Part shown: positions 15,684 through 25,530 of the stretch, one piece after another
How the letters are laid out: the number at the start of each line of letters is the position of its first letter
Numbering within the stretch: position 1 is the stretch's first letter
Source: Salibaculum sp031581025
Lineage (GTDB): Bacteria; Pseudomonadota; Alphaproteobacteria; Rhodobacterales; Rhodobacteraceae
NCBI RefSeq assembly: GCF_031581025.1
Contig: NZ_JAVLCA010000017.1
Direction: 5' to 3' (one strand)
Length of the DNA stretch: 49,729 nt
The notes under the pieces: generated by a model
Seen by the model: the letters and a program-made list of their open reading frames with translations, nothing else
Told to the model about the DNA's origin: nothing
Database searches by the model: none
Program-made: the position numbers and the translations under genes

Positions 15684-18600
15684 TCAAACCTCTTGCACCT
15701 CGATCACGCCGGGCAGCGAACGCAGGGCGCCCTTGATCTGCGGGGTCACGGGAAACTCGCCAGGCAGGTCGATGTCGACTTCGCCGGCCGCGCTGCGGGT
15801 GTCCACCGTGAAGGTGATCGGCCCGCGCGCGCCCCGGCCCCCGTTGGACTTTGCGTCCTCCAGGATCGTGGCGATGGCCGAGAGTGGCTCATCCTCGGCC
15901 AGGAAAACCCGCAGCCCCGAGGCCCCGGCATCGGCCACCGCCGTGTCGATGGGCGCGACGCTGCGGCCCAGAAGTTTCAGCTGATCGGCCTCCAGCGTGG
16001 CCTCGACGGTGACGACGACCCGGGCGCCGGTCTCGAGAAAATCGCGCGACGCCTCCAGCGTGTCCGAGAACATCGTGACCTCGTAGCTGCCCGTCGGGTC
16101 CGACAGTTGCACGAAGGCAAAGCGATTGCCGCGCGCCGACTTGCGTTCCTGCCGCCCCGAGACGGTGCCGGCCATCCGGGCCACATGGGGGCTGCGCTCG
16201 GCCCGGTCAGTGACCTCGTCCAGGGTCATGACCTTCTGGCGGCGCAGGGCCGGCATGTAGTCGTCCAGCGGATGGCCCGACAGGTAAAAGCCCACGGCCT
16301 TGAATTCCTCGGCCAGCCGTTCGGCGGGCAGCCAGTCCTGCACCCCCGAAAGGCGCGGCTCGGGCAGGTCGTCGCCCGCCTCGCCGAAAAGCGAGACCTG
16401 GCTTGACGATTTCTGATCCTGGACGGCAGCGGAATAGCCCATCAGCGCCTCCAGGCTTTCGAAAACCCGACGTCGGTTCGGGTCCAGCACGTCGAAGGCG
16501 CCGGACCGGGCCAGCATCTCCAGCGGGCGCTTGCCGATGCGCTTGAGGTCCACCCGGCGGGCGAAATCGAACAGCGTGGCAAAGGGCTTGTCGCGGCCAG
16601 CCTCCTGCCGCCCCGCGACGATCAGCTTCATGGCCTCGACGCCCACGTTCTTGAGCGCGCCCAGCCCGTAGATCAGGGTGCCGTCCTGCACGTCGAACAT
16701 GGCCTCGGAGCGGTTCACGCAGGGCGCGGCCCAGGGCAGGCCGAGGCCCTTCTTCACTTCCTGGAAATAGACGCCCAGCTTGTCGGTCAGGTGGATGTCG
16801 CAGTTCATGACCCCGGCCATGAATTCCACCGGGTGGTTCGCCTTGAGCCAGGCCGTCTGGTAGCTGACCACCGCATAGGCCGCCGCGTGCGATTTGTTGA
16901 AGCCGTAGTTGGCGAACTTGTCGAGCAGGTTCCAGACCTCGACCGCCTTTTTCTCGTCCACGCCGTTGGCCTTGGCCCCCGCGATGAACTTGGGGCGTTC
17001 GGCGTCCATGGCCTCTTGAATTTTCTTGCCCATGGCGCGGCGCAGCAGGTCGGCACCGCCGAGGCTGTAGCCCGCCATTTCCTGGGCGATCTGCATCACC
17101 TGTTCCTGGTAAACGATGATGCCCTGGGTCTCGTCGAGGATATGGTCGATGGAGGGGTGCAGGAAATCCCGCTCGGACTGACCGTTCTTGACCTCGCAGA
17201 ACTTGGGGATGTTCTCCATCGGGCCGGGCCGGTAGAGCGCGACCAGCGCGATGATGTCCTCGATGCAATCGGGTTTCATGCGCCGCAGCGCATCCATCAT
17301 GCCCGAGCTTTCCACCTGGAACACGGCCACGGTCTTGGCCGCAGCGTAAAGCGCGTAGGACTTCGCATCTTCCAGCGGGATGGCGTTGATCTGGTTCTCG
17401 GTGCCCGGCTCGGGCTGGTACAGTTGCGCGCCATCGGCGGCCACGTGCAGCGGGCGGCCGGTTTTCAGGATCAGGTCCACCGCGTTCTGGATCACCGTCA
17501 GGGTCTTGAGGCCCAGAAAGTCGAACTTCACCAGACCCGCCTGTTCCACCCATTTCATGTTGAACTGGGTGGCGGGCATGTCCGAGCGCGGATCCTGGTA
17601 GAGCGGCACCAGCTCGTCCAGCGGGCGGTCGCCGATCACCACCCCGGCGGCATGGGTCGAGGCATTGCGCAGCAGCCCCTCGACCTGCTGGCCATAGGTC
17701 AGCAGCCGATCGACGACCTCTTCCTCCTTGGCGGCCTCGCGCAGGCGCGGCTCGTCGGCTAGGGCCTTCTCGATGCTGACCGGCTTTACCCCTTCCACCG
17801 GGATCATCTTGGACAGCTTGTCGACCTGCCCGTAGGGCATCTGCAGCACCCGGCCCACGTCGCGCACCGCGGCCTTGGACAGCAGCGCGCCGAAAGTGAT
17901 GATCTGCCCGACCTTGTCGCGGCCGTATTTCTCCTGGACGTAGCGAATGGTTTCCTCGCGCCGGTCCATGCAGAAGTCGATGTCGAAGTCGGGCATCGAG
18001 ACGCGGTCGGGGTTCAGGAACCGTTCGAACAGCAGCGAATAGCGCAGCGGGTCCAGGTCGGTGATGGTCAGGGCATAGGCCACCAGGCTGCCCGCGCCCG
18101 AGCCCCGGCCCGGCCCGACGGGGATGTTCTGCTCTTTCGACCACTTGATGAAATCGGCCACGATCAGAAAGTAGCCGGGAAAGCCCATGCCCTCGATGAT
18201 GTCCAGTTCGAAATCGAGCCGCGCCTGATAGTCTTCGACGCTGGCCGCGTGCGGAATGACCGCCAGCCGCGCCTGAAGCCCCGCGTTGGCCTGGCGGCGC
18301 AACTCCTGCACTTCGTCGTCGGCAAAGCGCGGCAGGATCGGGTCGCGCGTATAGGCGCGAAAGGCGCAGCGGCGCGCGATCTCGACGGTGTTCTCCAGCG
18401 CCTCGGGCAGGTCGGCGAAAAGCGTCGCCATCTCGTCCTGCGACTTGAAATAATGTTGCGGCGTCAGGCGGCGGCGGGGCTCGTTCTGGTCCACATAGGC
18501 GCCTTCCGCGATGCAGATCAGCGCATCATGGGCCTCGTAGATCTCGGGCTTGGGAAAGTAGACATCATTGGTGGCCACCAGCGGCAGCCCCATGGCATAG

Positions 18601-19193
18601 GCCATCTCGACATGGCCCCGCTCGGTCAACCGCTCGGCCTCGGGCAGGCCGCCCTCGCCCGGATGGCGCTGCAATTCCACATAGAGCCTGTCACCGAACA
18701 TCGCCGCCAGCCTTTGCATCAGCGCCTCGGCCGCCGGGCGCTGTCCTGCGCGCAACAGCCGCCCCACCGGCCCGTCCGGCCCGCCCGTCAGGCAGATCAC
18801 GTCCTCGGAATGTCGGGCCAGTTCCTCCAGCGTGACATGGGCCAGCGCCCCGTCGCCGCGCAGGTAAAGGCAGGTGTTGAGCTTCATCAGATGCTCGTAA
18901 CCCCGTTCCGACTGGGCCAGCAGAACCAGCGGCGCGGGCGCCTCGGCGCGCTTGCCCGGCTCGGGATCGATATGGCGCAGGTCCACCTGGCAGCCGATGA
19001 TGGGCTGGATGCCGGCCTTGGCGGCGGTCTCGGAAAACTCCAGCGCGCAGAACATGTTGTCGGTATCGGTGACGGCCACGGCGGGCATTCCGGCGGCGGC
19101 GGCGAGGCCCGGTAGCTTTTTCACCGGCACCGCGCCTTCCAGCAGCGAATATTCGGTATGGGTGCGCAGGTGGATGAATCGGGGGCTGGTCAT
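15684..19193 (-). CDS. dnaE: DNA polymerase III subunit alpha
   Basis: This is the replicative polymerase subunit, 1,169 residues from ATG 19193 (1,190 from ATG 19256). It begins with the PHP domain (FIHLRTHTEYSLLEGAVPVK). The polymerase core has PVGPGRGSGAGSLVAYAL and the catalytic MPDFDIDFCMDRR, whose two Asp bind metal. A later segment, KIPKFCEVKNGQ-like with the FNKSHAAAYAVVSYQTAWLK helix, precedes the fingers and the helix-hairpin-helix region. A C-terminal OB-fold (about residues 980-1060) and tail complete the usual DnaE1 order. I prefer 19193 because homology starts there; neither start has a strong ribosome binding site. Confidence 0.95.
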   Translation of the reverse strand: MTSPRFIHLRTHTEYSLLEGAVPVKKLPGLAAAAGMPAVAVTDTDNMFCALEFSETAAKAGIQPIIGCQVDLRHIDPEPGKRAEAPAPLVLLAQSERGYEHLMKLNTCLYLRGDGALAHVTLEELARHSEDVICLTGGPDGPVGRLLRAGQRPAAEALMQRLAAMFGDRLYVELQRHPGEGGLPEAERLTERGHVEMAYAMGLPLVATNDVYFPKPEIYEAHDALICIAEGAYVDQNEPRRRLTPQHYFKSQDEMATLFADLPEALENTVEIARRCAFRAYTRDPILPRFADDEVQELRRQANAGLQARLAVIPHAASVEDYQARLDFELDIIEGMGFPGYFLIVADFIKWSKEQNIPVGPGRGSGAGSLVAYALTITDLDPLRYSLLFERFLNPDRVSMPDFDIDFCMDRREETIRYVQEKYGRDKVGQIITFGALLSKAAVRDVGRVLQMPYGQVDKLSKMIPVEGVKPVSIEKALADEPRLREAAKEEEVVDRLLTYGQQVEGLLRNASTHAAGVVIGDRPLDELVPLYQDPRSDMPATQFNMKWVEQAGLVKFDFLGLKTLTVIQNAVDLILKTGRPLHVAADGAQLYQPEPGTENQINAIPLEDAKSYALYAAAKTVAVFQVESSGMMDALRRMKPDCIEDIIALVALYRPGPMENIPKFCEVKNGQSERDFLHPSIDHILDETQGIIVYQEQVMQIAQEMAGYSLGGADLLRRAMGKKIQEAMDAERPKFIAGAKANGVDEKKAVEVWNLLDKFANYGFNKSHAAAYAVVSYQTAWLKANHPVEFMAGVMNCDIHLTDKLGVYFQEVKKGLGLPWAAPCVNRSEAMFDVQDGTLIYGLGALKNVGVEAMKLIVAGRQEAGRDKPFATLFDFARRVDLKRIGKRPLEMLARSGAFDVLDPNRRRVFESLEALMGYSAAVQDQKSSSQVSLFGEAGDDLPEPRLSGVQDWLPAERLAEEFKAVGFYLSGHPLDDYMPALRRQKVMTLDEVTDRAERSPHVARMAGTVSGRQERKSARGNRFAFVQLSDPTGSYEVTMFSDTLEASRDFLETGARVVVTVEATLEADQLKLLGRSVAPIDTAVADAGASGLRVFLAEDEPLSAIATILEDAKSNGGRGARGPITFTVDTRSAAGEVDIDLPGEFPVTPQIKGALRSLPGVIEVQEV

Positions 19194-19428
19194 ATGGTCA
19201 GGATAGGCGCGTGCCGATGCCTGCGCCAGAGGCCCGGCCGCCTTCTTTTTGGGCATGAGACAGTTTCAAATTTCCCGGAACAGTCCTTTCGGCCCCGAAA
19301 AGGCTTGTCAAAGCCGGGCCTTGGCGGTTTTCATGGCTGAACCTACAGGAGGGGGCGTCTGTCTACGCCGCATCGACGGAGCGCCTGACAAACCCGACAA
19401 CACCACGGTATCGCGGCGGGTCAACCAG

Positions 19429-20811
19429 ATGACAATCACGTTTCTTCTCAACGGAGAGACCGTGCACACGCAAGCCCCGGCCACCCGGACGCTTCTTGAC
19501 TGGCTGCGCGAAAGCCGCGGCCTGACCGGCACGAAGGAAGGCTGCAACGAGGGCGACTGCGGCGCCTGCACCGTCATGGTGACGGACGCGGCCGGGCCCC
19601 GGGCGCTCAATGCCTGCATCCTGTTCCTGCCCCAGTTGCAGGGCAAGTCCGTGCGCACGGTCGAAGGGCTGGCCGCCCCCGGTGGCAGCCTGCACCCTGT
19701 GCAACAGGAGATGGTGGCGCAGCACGGCTCGCAATGCGGGTTCTGCACGCCGGGCTTCGTGGTCTCGATGGCGACGGCCCATGCGACGGGCCGCAGGGAT
19801 CATGACGATGTGCTGGCCGGCAACCTGTGCCGCTGCACCGGCTACGCGCCGATCATCCGCGCGGCACGGGCCGCCGAGGCGGCGCCGGTGCCGCCGCACC
19901 TGTCCGCCGACCGGGCCGGGCCGACCGAGGCCGCGCCCCAAGCCACCGGGGACCAGGTGCCATTCCTGCCCGAAACCGCGGAGGCCCTGGCCCGGTGGTA
20001 TGCCGCCAACCCCGAGGCGACGCTGATCGCCGGGGCCACCGACGTGGGCCTGTGGGTCACCAAGGACCTGCGCGATCTTGCCTCTGTCGCCTTCCTGAAC
20101 CGCTGTGCCGATCTCAAAGAGATCACGGATCAGGGCGAGACGCTGCGCATCGGCGCCGCCGCGACCATGACGGATGTGCTGGCAGCCCTGCGGCCCCTGC
20201 ACCCCTCCTACGCCGAGTTGATCCGCCGCTATGGATCGGACCAAGTGCGCAACGCCGCGACCATCGGCGGCAACATCGCCAACGGCTCGCCCATCGGCGA
20301 CAACCCCCCGGCCCTGATCGCGCTGGGGGCAACCCTGCACCTGCGCCACGGCGACGCCCGCCGCGACATGCCGATCGAGGATTTCTTCCTCGACTACGGC
20401 AAGCAGGACCGCCAGCCCGGCGAATTCGTCGAGGCTGTGAGCCTGCCGAAATCGGCCTCCGCCCTGCGCTGCTACAAGATTTCCAAACGCTTCGACCAGG
20501 ACATCTCGGCGCTTTGCGGCTGTTTCAACCTGACGGTCGAGGACGGCACAATCGTCGACGCGCGCATCGCCTTCGGCGGCATGGCCGGCATCCCGAAACG
20601 GGCGCCCGCGACCGAGGCGGCGCTGACAGGCCGACCCTGGCGGGCCGAGACCCTCGCCACCGCCGCCGCAGAGTTGGCGCAGGACTTCCAGCCGCTCACC
20701 GACATGCGCGCCTCGTCCGATTATCGCCTGCAGGTCGCGCAGGGCTTGCTGAGCCGGTATTTCGACGATCTGTCGGGCCAGACCACCCATGTTCTGGAGG
20801 TCAGCCCATGA
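19429..20811 (+). CDS. xdhA: Xanthine dehydrogenase small subunit (2Fe-2S and FAD)
   Basis: XdhA carries electrons from the molybdenum site to NAD+ during oxidation of hypoxanthine and xanthine. The 460-residue protein has the plant-type 2Fe-2S motif GCNEGDCGAC (Cys39, 44, 47) with Cys63. The second cluster follows in QCGFCTPGF and NLCRCTGY. The FAD domain from about 185 shows LIAGATDVGLWVTK and RNAATIGGNIANGSPIGD. ATG 19429 is chosen where the ferredoxin domain begins; frame to 19249 is non-conserved. The stop overlaps xdhB (ATGA). About 170 bases separate it from the divergent dnaE, enough for a promoter. Confidence 0.95.
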   Translation: MTITFLLNGETVHTQAPATRTLLDWLRESRGLTGTKEGCNEGDCGACTVMVTDAAGPRALNACILFLPQLQGKSVRTVEGLAAPGGSLHPVQQEMVAQHGSQCGFCTPGFVVSMATAHATGRRDHDDVLAGNLCRCTGYAPIIRAARAAEAAPVPPHLSADRAGPTEAAPQATGDQVPFLPETAEALARWYAANPEATLIAGATDVGLWVTKDLRDLASVAFLNRCADLKEITDQGETLRIGAAATMTDVLAALRPLHPSYAELIRRYGSDQVRNAATIGGNIANGSPIGDNPPALIALGATLHLRHGDARRDMPIEDFFLDYGKQDRQPGEFVEAVSLPKSASALRCYKISKRFDQDISALCGCFNLTVEDGTIVDARIAFGGMAGIPKRAPATEAALTGRPWRAETLATAAAELAQDFQPLTDMRASSDYRLQVAQGLLSRYFDDLSGQTTHVLEVSP

Positions 20812-23243
20812 GCGTGCAGAAACCCAGCCCCCATGACGCTGCCGCGCTGCATGTCACGGGCCAGGCGCGCTATGTCGATGACATCCCGGTGCCCGCCAAC
20901 ACCGTACATCTGGCCTTCGGGCTGAGCACCATCGCCCGGGGGCACGTCACTGCCATGACCCTTGACAAGGTGAAACACGCGCCCGGCGTCATCGCCGTGC
21001 TCACGGCCGAGGACCTGCCCGGGGACAACGATGTCTCGCCCAGCCTGCACGACGAACCGCTGCTGTGCGACGGTGCGGTGCACTATCATGGCCAGCCGCT
21101 GTTCCTGGTGGTCGCCGACAGCCACCTTGCCGCGCGCAAGGCCGCCCGGCTGGGCGAGGTCAGCTATGACGAGGAGACCCCCGTCCTGACCATCGCGGAC
21201 GCGCTGGCCAAGGGGTCGCGCTTCGAGGAAGGCCCGCGCGTCTATGCCAAGGGCGACGTGGACGCGGCGCTGGCGCAGGCCCCGCACCGGCTGTCGGGCC
21301 GGATCGAGATGGGCGGGCAGGAGCATTTCTACCTCGAAGGTCAGGCGGCGCTGGCCCTGCCGCAGGAAGGCGGCGACATGGTCGTGCAGTCCTCGACCCA
21401 GCACCCGACCGAGATCCAGCACAAGGTGGCCGATGCGCTGGCCGTGCCCATGCACGCCGTTCGGGTCGAGACGCGCCGCATGGGCGGCGGTTTCGGCGGC
21501 AAGGAAAGCCAGGGCAACGCGCTGGCCGTGGCCTGTGCGGTGGCGGCGGCGGCTACGGGGCGGCCCGCCCGGATGCGCTATGACCGCGACGACGACATGA
21601 CCATCACCGGCAAGCGCCACGATTTCCGCATCGACTACGACGTGGGCCATGACGCCGAGGGGCGCATCCTGGCCGTGGATTTCACCCAGTACACCCGCTG
21701 CGGCTGGGCGCAGGACCTGTCACTGCCCGTCGCAGACCGGGCCATGCTGCACGCCGACAATGCCTATCTGCTGCCCCATGCGCGGATCACCTCGCATCGC
21801 TTGCGCACCAACATGGCCTCGGCCACCGCCTTTCGCGGCTTCGGCGGCCCGCAGGGCATGGTCGGGATCGAACGGGTGATGGACCACCTCGCGCACACCC
21901 TGAACCTCGACCCGGTCGAGGTGCGCCGGCGCAACTACTACCGCGCGGCCCCCCTGGCCGCGCCCGCCACGGCGGACACGACCCCGCCCACACCCGGCAG
22001 CAAGCTGGATAGCGGCGACGTGGCCAGCCGCGGCGCGACACAGGTCAGTTCCGGGCTTGGTGCCGCCAAGCGCTTCGGCGGGGAATTCTCGCCCGCGCAG
22101 CCGCCCGAGGACAGCAACACGACCCCCTATCACATGGAGGTCACGGATTTCATCCTGCACGAGATGACCGAAAGCCTGCTGGATCGTGCCGATTACGCCG
22201 CCCGCAAGGCCGCGGTGGCCGCGTGGAACGCCGGGACCGCGCGCCTGAAAAAGGGCATCGCCTTCAGCCCGGTCAAGTTCGGCATTTCCTTCACGCTGAC
22301 CCATCTCAACCAGGCCGGCGCGCTGGTGCATGTCTACCAGGATGGATCGGTCCACATGAACCATGGCGGCACGGAAATGGGCCAGGGCCTGTTCCAGAAG
22401 GTCGCGCAGGTCGCGGCCAGCCGCTTCGGTGTGCCGCTCGAGGCCATCAAGATCACGGCCACGGATACCGGCAAGGTGCCCAACACCTCGGCCACAGCGG
22501 CCTCGTCGGGGTCAGATCTGAACGGGATGGCGGTCAAGGCGGCCTGCGACACGATCCGCGACCGCATCGCCGAATGTCTGGCCGAACTGCATCAGGTGCA
22601 GCCCGCCGATGTGGTCTTTGCCGAGGGCGAGGTGCGCGTCGGCGGCGAGGTCATGCCCTTCGCCCGCGCCGCCCAGATCGCCTATGAAAACCGCGTCAGC
22701 CTGTCGGCCACCGGGTTCTACAAGACGCCCGAGGTCGCCTGGGACCGGCTGGCCGGCAAGGGACGGCCGTTCTTCTATTTCGCCTATGGCGCGGCCATCA
22801 CCGAAGTGGTGATCGACACGCTGACCGGCGAAAACCGCATCCTGCGCACGGATATCCTGCACGATGCGGGGGCCTCGCTGAACCCGGCGCTGGACATGGG
22901 CCAGATCGAGGGCGGCTATGTCCAGGGCGCGGGCTGGCTGACCACCGAGGAACTGTGGTGGGACGACCGCGGCCGCCTGCGCACCCATGCGCCCAGCACC
23001 TACAAGATCCCGGCCTGTTCCGACCGGCCCGACATCTTCAACGTGGCATTGTGGGAGGGCGAGAACCGCGCCGAGACCATCTATCGCTCAAAGGCCGTGG
23101 GCGAGCCGCCCTTCATGCTGGGCATCTCCGCGCATCTGGCCCTGTCGAATGCCTGCGCCGCCTGCGGATCGAATTATCCCGACCTGCAGGCCCCGGCCAC
23201 CGCCGAGGAAGTGCTGCGTGCGGTCGCAAGGGCGCGCGGATGA
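20808..23243 (+). CDS. xdhB: Xanthine dehydrogenase large subunit (molybdopterin)
   Basis: XdhB holds the molybdenum cofactor where purines are hydroxylated. The 811-residue protein shows GGGFGGKESQ, FRGFGGPQG, a cofactor-contacting SSGSDLNGMAVK and the catalytic-base region GEPPFMLGI (Glu766). The beginning, ALHVTGQARYVDDIP, is the usual start. Compared with the family there is an extra Pro/Ala/Ser-rich block of about 57 residues (about 380-436) between NYYRA and the NTTPYHMEV segment, which usually follow each other directly. Start and stop overlap xdhA and xdhC (ATGA). It is expected in the cytoplasm as a heterotetramer with XdhA. Confidence 0.95.
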   Translation: MSVQKPSPHDAAALHVTGQARYVDDIPVPANTVHLAFGLSTIARGHVTAMTLDKVKHAPGVIAVLTAEDLPGDNDVSPSLHDEPLLCDGAVHYHGQPLFLVVADSHLAARKAARLGEVSYDEETPVLTIADALAKGSRFEEGPRVYAKGDVDAALAQAPHRLSGRIEMGGQEHFYLEGQAALALPQEGGDMVVQSSTQHPTEIQHKVADALAVPMHAVRVETRRMGGGFGGKESQGNALAVACAVAAAATGRPARMRYDRDDDMTITGKRHDFRIDYDVGHDAEGRILAVDFTQYTRCGWAQDLSLPVADRAMLHADNAYLLPHARITSHRLRTNMASATAFRGFGGPQGMVGIERVMDHLAHTLNLDPVEVRRRNYYRAAPLAAPATADTTPPTPGSKLDSGDVASRGATQVSSGLGAAKRFGGEFSPAQPPEDSNTTPYHMEVTDFILHEMTESLLDRADYAARKAAVAAWNAGTARLKKGIAFSPVKFGISFTLTHLNQAGALVHVYQDGSVHMNHGGTEMGQGLFQKVAQVAASRFGVPLEAIKITATDTGKVPNTSATAASSGSDLNGMAVKAACDTIRDRIAECLAELHQVQPADVVFAEGEVRVGGEVMPFARAAQIAYENRVSLSATGFYKTPEVAWDRLAGKGRPFFYFAYGAAITEVVIDTLTGENRILRTDILHDAGASLNPALDMGQIEGGYVQGAGWLTTEELWWDDRGRLRTHAPSTYKIPACSDRPDIFNVALWEGENRAETIYRSKAVGEPPFMLGISAHLALSNACAACGSNYPDLQAPATAEEVLRAVARARG

Positions 23244-23986
23244 TCCGCGTCCGGGTTGCATCCACCGCCGGCTCGACCCCGCGGGAAGCGGGGACCGAGA
23301 TGCTGGTCGGACCGGATCATATCGAGGGCACCATCGGCGGCGGCGCACTGGAATGGCAGGCCATCGCCACGGCGCGCCGGATGATCCGCGAAGACCGCGA
23401 GACCCACCGCGAGACGATGCCGCTTGGCCCGACGCTGGGTCAGTGCTGCGGTGGGTCCGTGGTGCTTGACTTCGAGACGGCCGACAGCCTGACCGCGTCC
23501 GCGGGCCGCCCGCTCTGGATCTGGGGGGCGGGCCACGTCGGCCGGGCGCTGGCGGGTGTCTTCGCGCCGCTTCCCGATGTCGCGCCCACCGTGATCGACG
23601 TCGGCAAGGATCGCTTTCCCGATGCCCTGCCCGAGGGCGTCACGCCCGTTGTGGCCGTCGACCCGCCCCAACTCGTGCGCCACGCCCCGGCGCGCGCCGA
23701 CCACCTGATCGTCACCTATTCGCATGACCTCGACCTCAAGCTCTGCGATGCCCTTCTGCGCCACGGGTTTGCGAGTTGCGGTCTGATCGGCTCGGCGACC
23801 AAATGGGCCCGGTTCCGCTCACGCCTTGCCGCGCTGGGCCACAGCGACGCACAGATTTCGCGCATCGCCTGCCCCATCGGCGACCCGGCCCTCGGCAAGC
23901 ATCCGCAGGCCATTGCCGTAAGCACCGCGGCGGGTCTATTGTCGGCAGCGGGCCGGACCACAGCCCAGGGGGACGGGACAGGATGA
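23240..23986 (+). CDS. xdhC: Xanthine dehydrogenase accessory protein XdhC
   Basis: XdhC binds molybdenum cofactor, helps sulfurate it and inserts it into XdhB. The 248-residue protein has VRVASTAGSTPREAGTEMLV near the start, then GTIGGGALEWQA and GQCCGGSV, two motifs typical of XdhC. A C-terminal Rossmann-type domain follows (LWIWGAGHVGRALAG at about 91-105, then LIVTYSHDLDL and GLIGSATKWARF). It is slightly short at the N-terminus compared with some relatives, but this form is common in the group. It overlaps xdhB and the ABC ATPase gene by ATGA at either end. Confidence 0.92.
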   Translation: MIRVRVASTAGSTPREAGTEMLVGPDHIEGTIGGGALEWQAIATARRMIREDRETHRETMPLGPTLGQCCGGSVVLDFETADSLTASAGRPLWIWGAGHVGRALAGVFAPLPDVAPTVIDVGKDRFPDALPEGVTPVVAVDPPQLVRHAPARADHLIVTYSHDLDLKLCDALLRHGFASCGLIGSATKWARFRSRLAALGHSDAQISRIACPIGDPALGKHPQAIAVSTAAGLLSAAGRTTAQGDGTG

Positions 23987-25506
23987 CCGAAACGCTTCTG
24001 GCATTGGCCGGGCTGACAAAGGCCTATCCTGGCGTCATCGCCAACAAGGATGTGTCGTTCGAGATCGAACAGGGCGAGGTTCACGCCCTGCTCGGCGAGA
24101 ACGGCGCGGGAAAATCGACGCTGGTCAAGGCGATCTACGGCCTGGTCAAACCCGACAGCGGGGCCATGCACCTGGACGGCAAACCCTTCGAGCCGGGCGA
24201 CCCCAAGGCCGCCCGCGCCGCCGGGATCGGCATGGTCTTCCAGCATTTTTCGCTTTTCGATGCCCTGACCGTGGCCGAGAACGTGACCCTGGGCATGGAG
24301 ACCCCGCCCCCGCTGCGCGACCTCTCGGCGCGCATCCGCGAGGTCTCGGATCAATACGGCCTGCCGCTGGACCCCACGCGCATCGTGGGTGACCTGTCGG
24401 CGGGCGAACGCCAGCGGGTCGAGATCATCCGCTGCCTGCTGCAGGACCCTAAGCTGCTGATCATGGACGAGCCGACCAGCGTGCTGACCCCGCAGGAGGT
24501 CGAAATCCTCTTCGAGACCCTGCGCAAGCTCAAGGCCGAGGGTACGGCCATCCTCTACATCTCGCACAAGCTGGAAGAGATCCGCGCGCTTTGCGACACC
24601 GCCACGATCCTGCGCCTGGGCGAGGTCGTGGGCACCTGCACCCCGCGCCAGGTCTCGGCCCGCGAGATGGCCGAGATGATGGTGGGCGGCACGCTGCATG
24701 TCCCCGAGCGCGAGGCAGGCCGCCCCGGCGAGGTGCTGCTGACGCTCGACGGGTTGTCCGCGCCCTCGCCGCAGGAATTCGGCATGCCGCTGCGCGACAT
24801 CTCGGTCGAGGTGCGCGCGGGCCAGGTGCTGGGGATCGGCGGCGTCGCGGGCAACGGGCAGGACGAATTGCTGCTGGCCCTGTCGGGCGAAATGTCCGTT
24901 GCGCCGGACATGGTGCGCTTGCGGGACCGGGCGATCGGCCGGCTGCCCCCCAATGCGCGGCGGGCACTGGGCCTTTGCGCCGCCCCCGAGGAACGGCTGG
25001 GCCACGCCGCCGCGCCGGACATGACGCTGACGGAAAACGCCGCCTTGTCGGGCAAGACGCGCAAGAACCTGGTGCGCAACGGCCTGGTGGACTGGGGCGG
25101 CGCACGCGATTTCGCCAGCACGATCATCGACCGCTTCGACGTGCGCACCCCGGGGCCGGAAAACGTGGCGCGGTCGCTTTCTGGCGGGAACCTTCAGAAA
25201 TTCGTCATCGGGCGCGAGATCCTGCAGGACCCGGACGTGCTGGTCGTCAATCAGCCCACCTGGGGGGTCGATGCCAGCGCAGCCGCCGCGATCCGGCAGG
25301 CCATCCTGGATCTGGCCGCCAGGGGCACGGCAGTCCTGGTCATCAGCCAGGACCTGGACGAGGTGATGGAGATCGCCGACGACTTCGCCGCCCTCAACGA
25401 GGGCCGGCTGAGCGCCCCGCGCCCGGTGGCGGGCCTGACCATCGAAGAGGTGGGCCTGATGCTGGGTGGCGCACATGACATGGAGGTGGCCCATGTGGAG
25501 GCCTGA
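23983..25506 (+). CDS. Purine/nucleoside-type ABC transporter ATPase (duplicated)
   Basis: This 507-residue protein has two ABC domains in one chain, as in importers of nucleosides and sugars (RbsA/NupA type). The first has Walker A GENGAGKST (38-46), signature LSAGERQRVEI and Walker B LLIMDEPTSVL. The second has a degenerate P-loop (GIGGVAGNGQDELL) and signature LSGGNLQKFVIG. The neighbours, a BMP-type binding protein and two permeases, place it in the BMP (basic membrane protein) class. Coupling to xdhABC suggests a purine or nucleoside substrate, which is inference. It starts with an ATGA overlap with xdhC and a GGACAGG site upstream. Confidence 0.9.
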   Translation: MTETLLALAGLTKAYPGVIANKDVSFEIEQGEVHALLGENGAGKSTLVKAIYGLVKPDSGAMHLDGKPFEPGDPKAARAAGIGMVFQHFSLFDALTVAENVTLGMETPPPLRDLSARIREVSDQYGLPLDPTRIVGDLSAGERQRVEIIRCLLQDPKLLIMDEPTSVLTPQEVEILFETLRKLKAEGTAILYISHKLEEIRALCDTATILRLGEVVGTCTPRQVSAREMAEMMVGGTLHVPEREAGRPGEVLLTLDGLSAPSPQEFGMPLRDISVEVRAGQVLGIGGVAGNGQDELLLALSGEMSVAPDMVRLRDRAIGRLPPNARRALGLCAAPEERLGHAAAPDMTLTENAALSGKTRKNLVRNGLVDWGGARDFASTIIDRFDVRTPGPENVARSLSGGNLQKFVIGREILQDPDVLVVNQPTWGVDASAAAAIRQAILDLAARGTAVLVISQDLDEVMEIADDFAALNEGRLSAPRPVAGLTIEEVGLMLGGAHDMEVAHVEA

Positions 25507-25530
25507 TCGCACCGCGCAGGGGGTCCGCGC

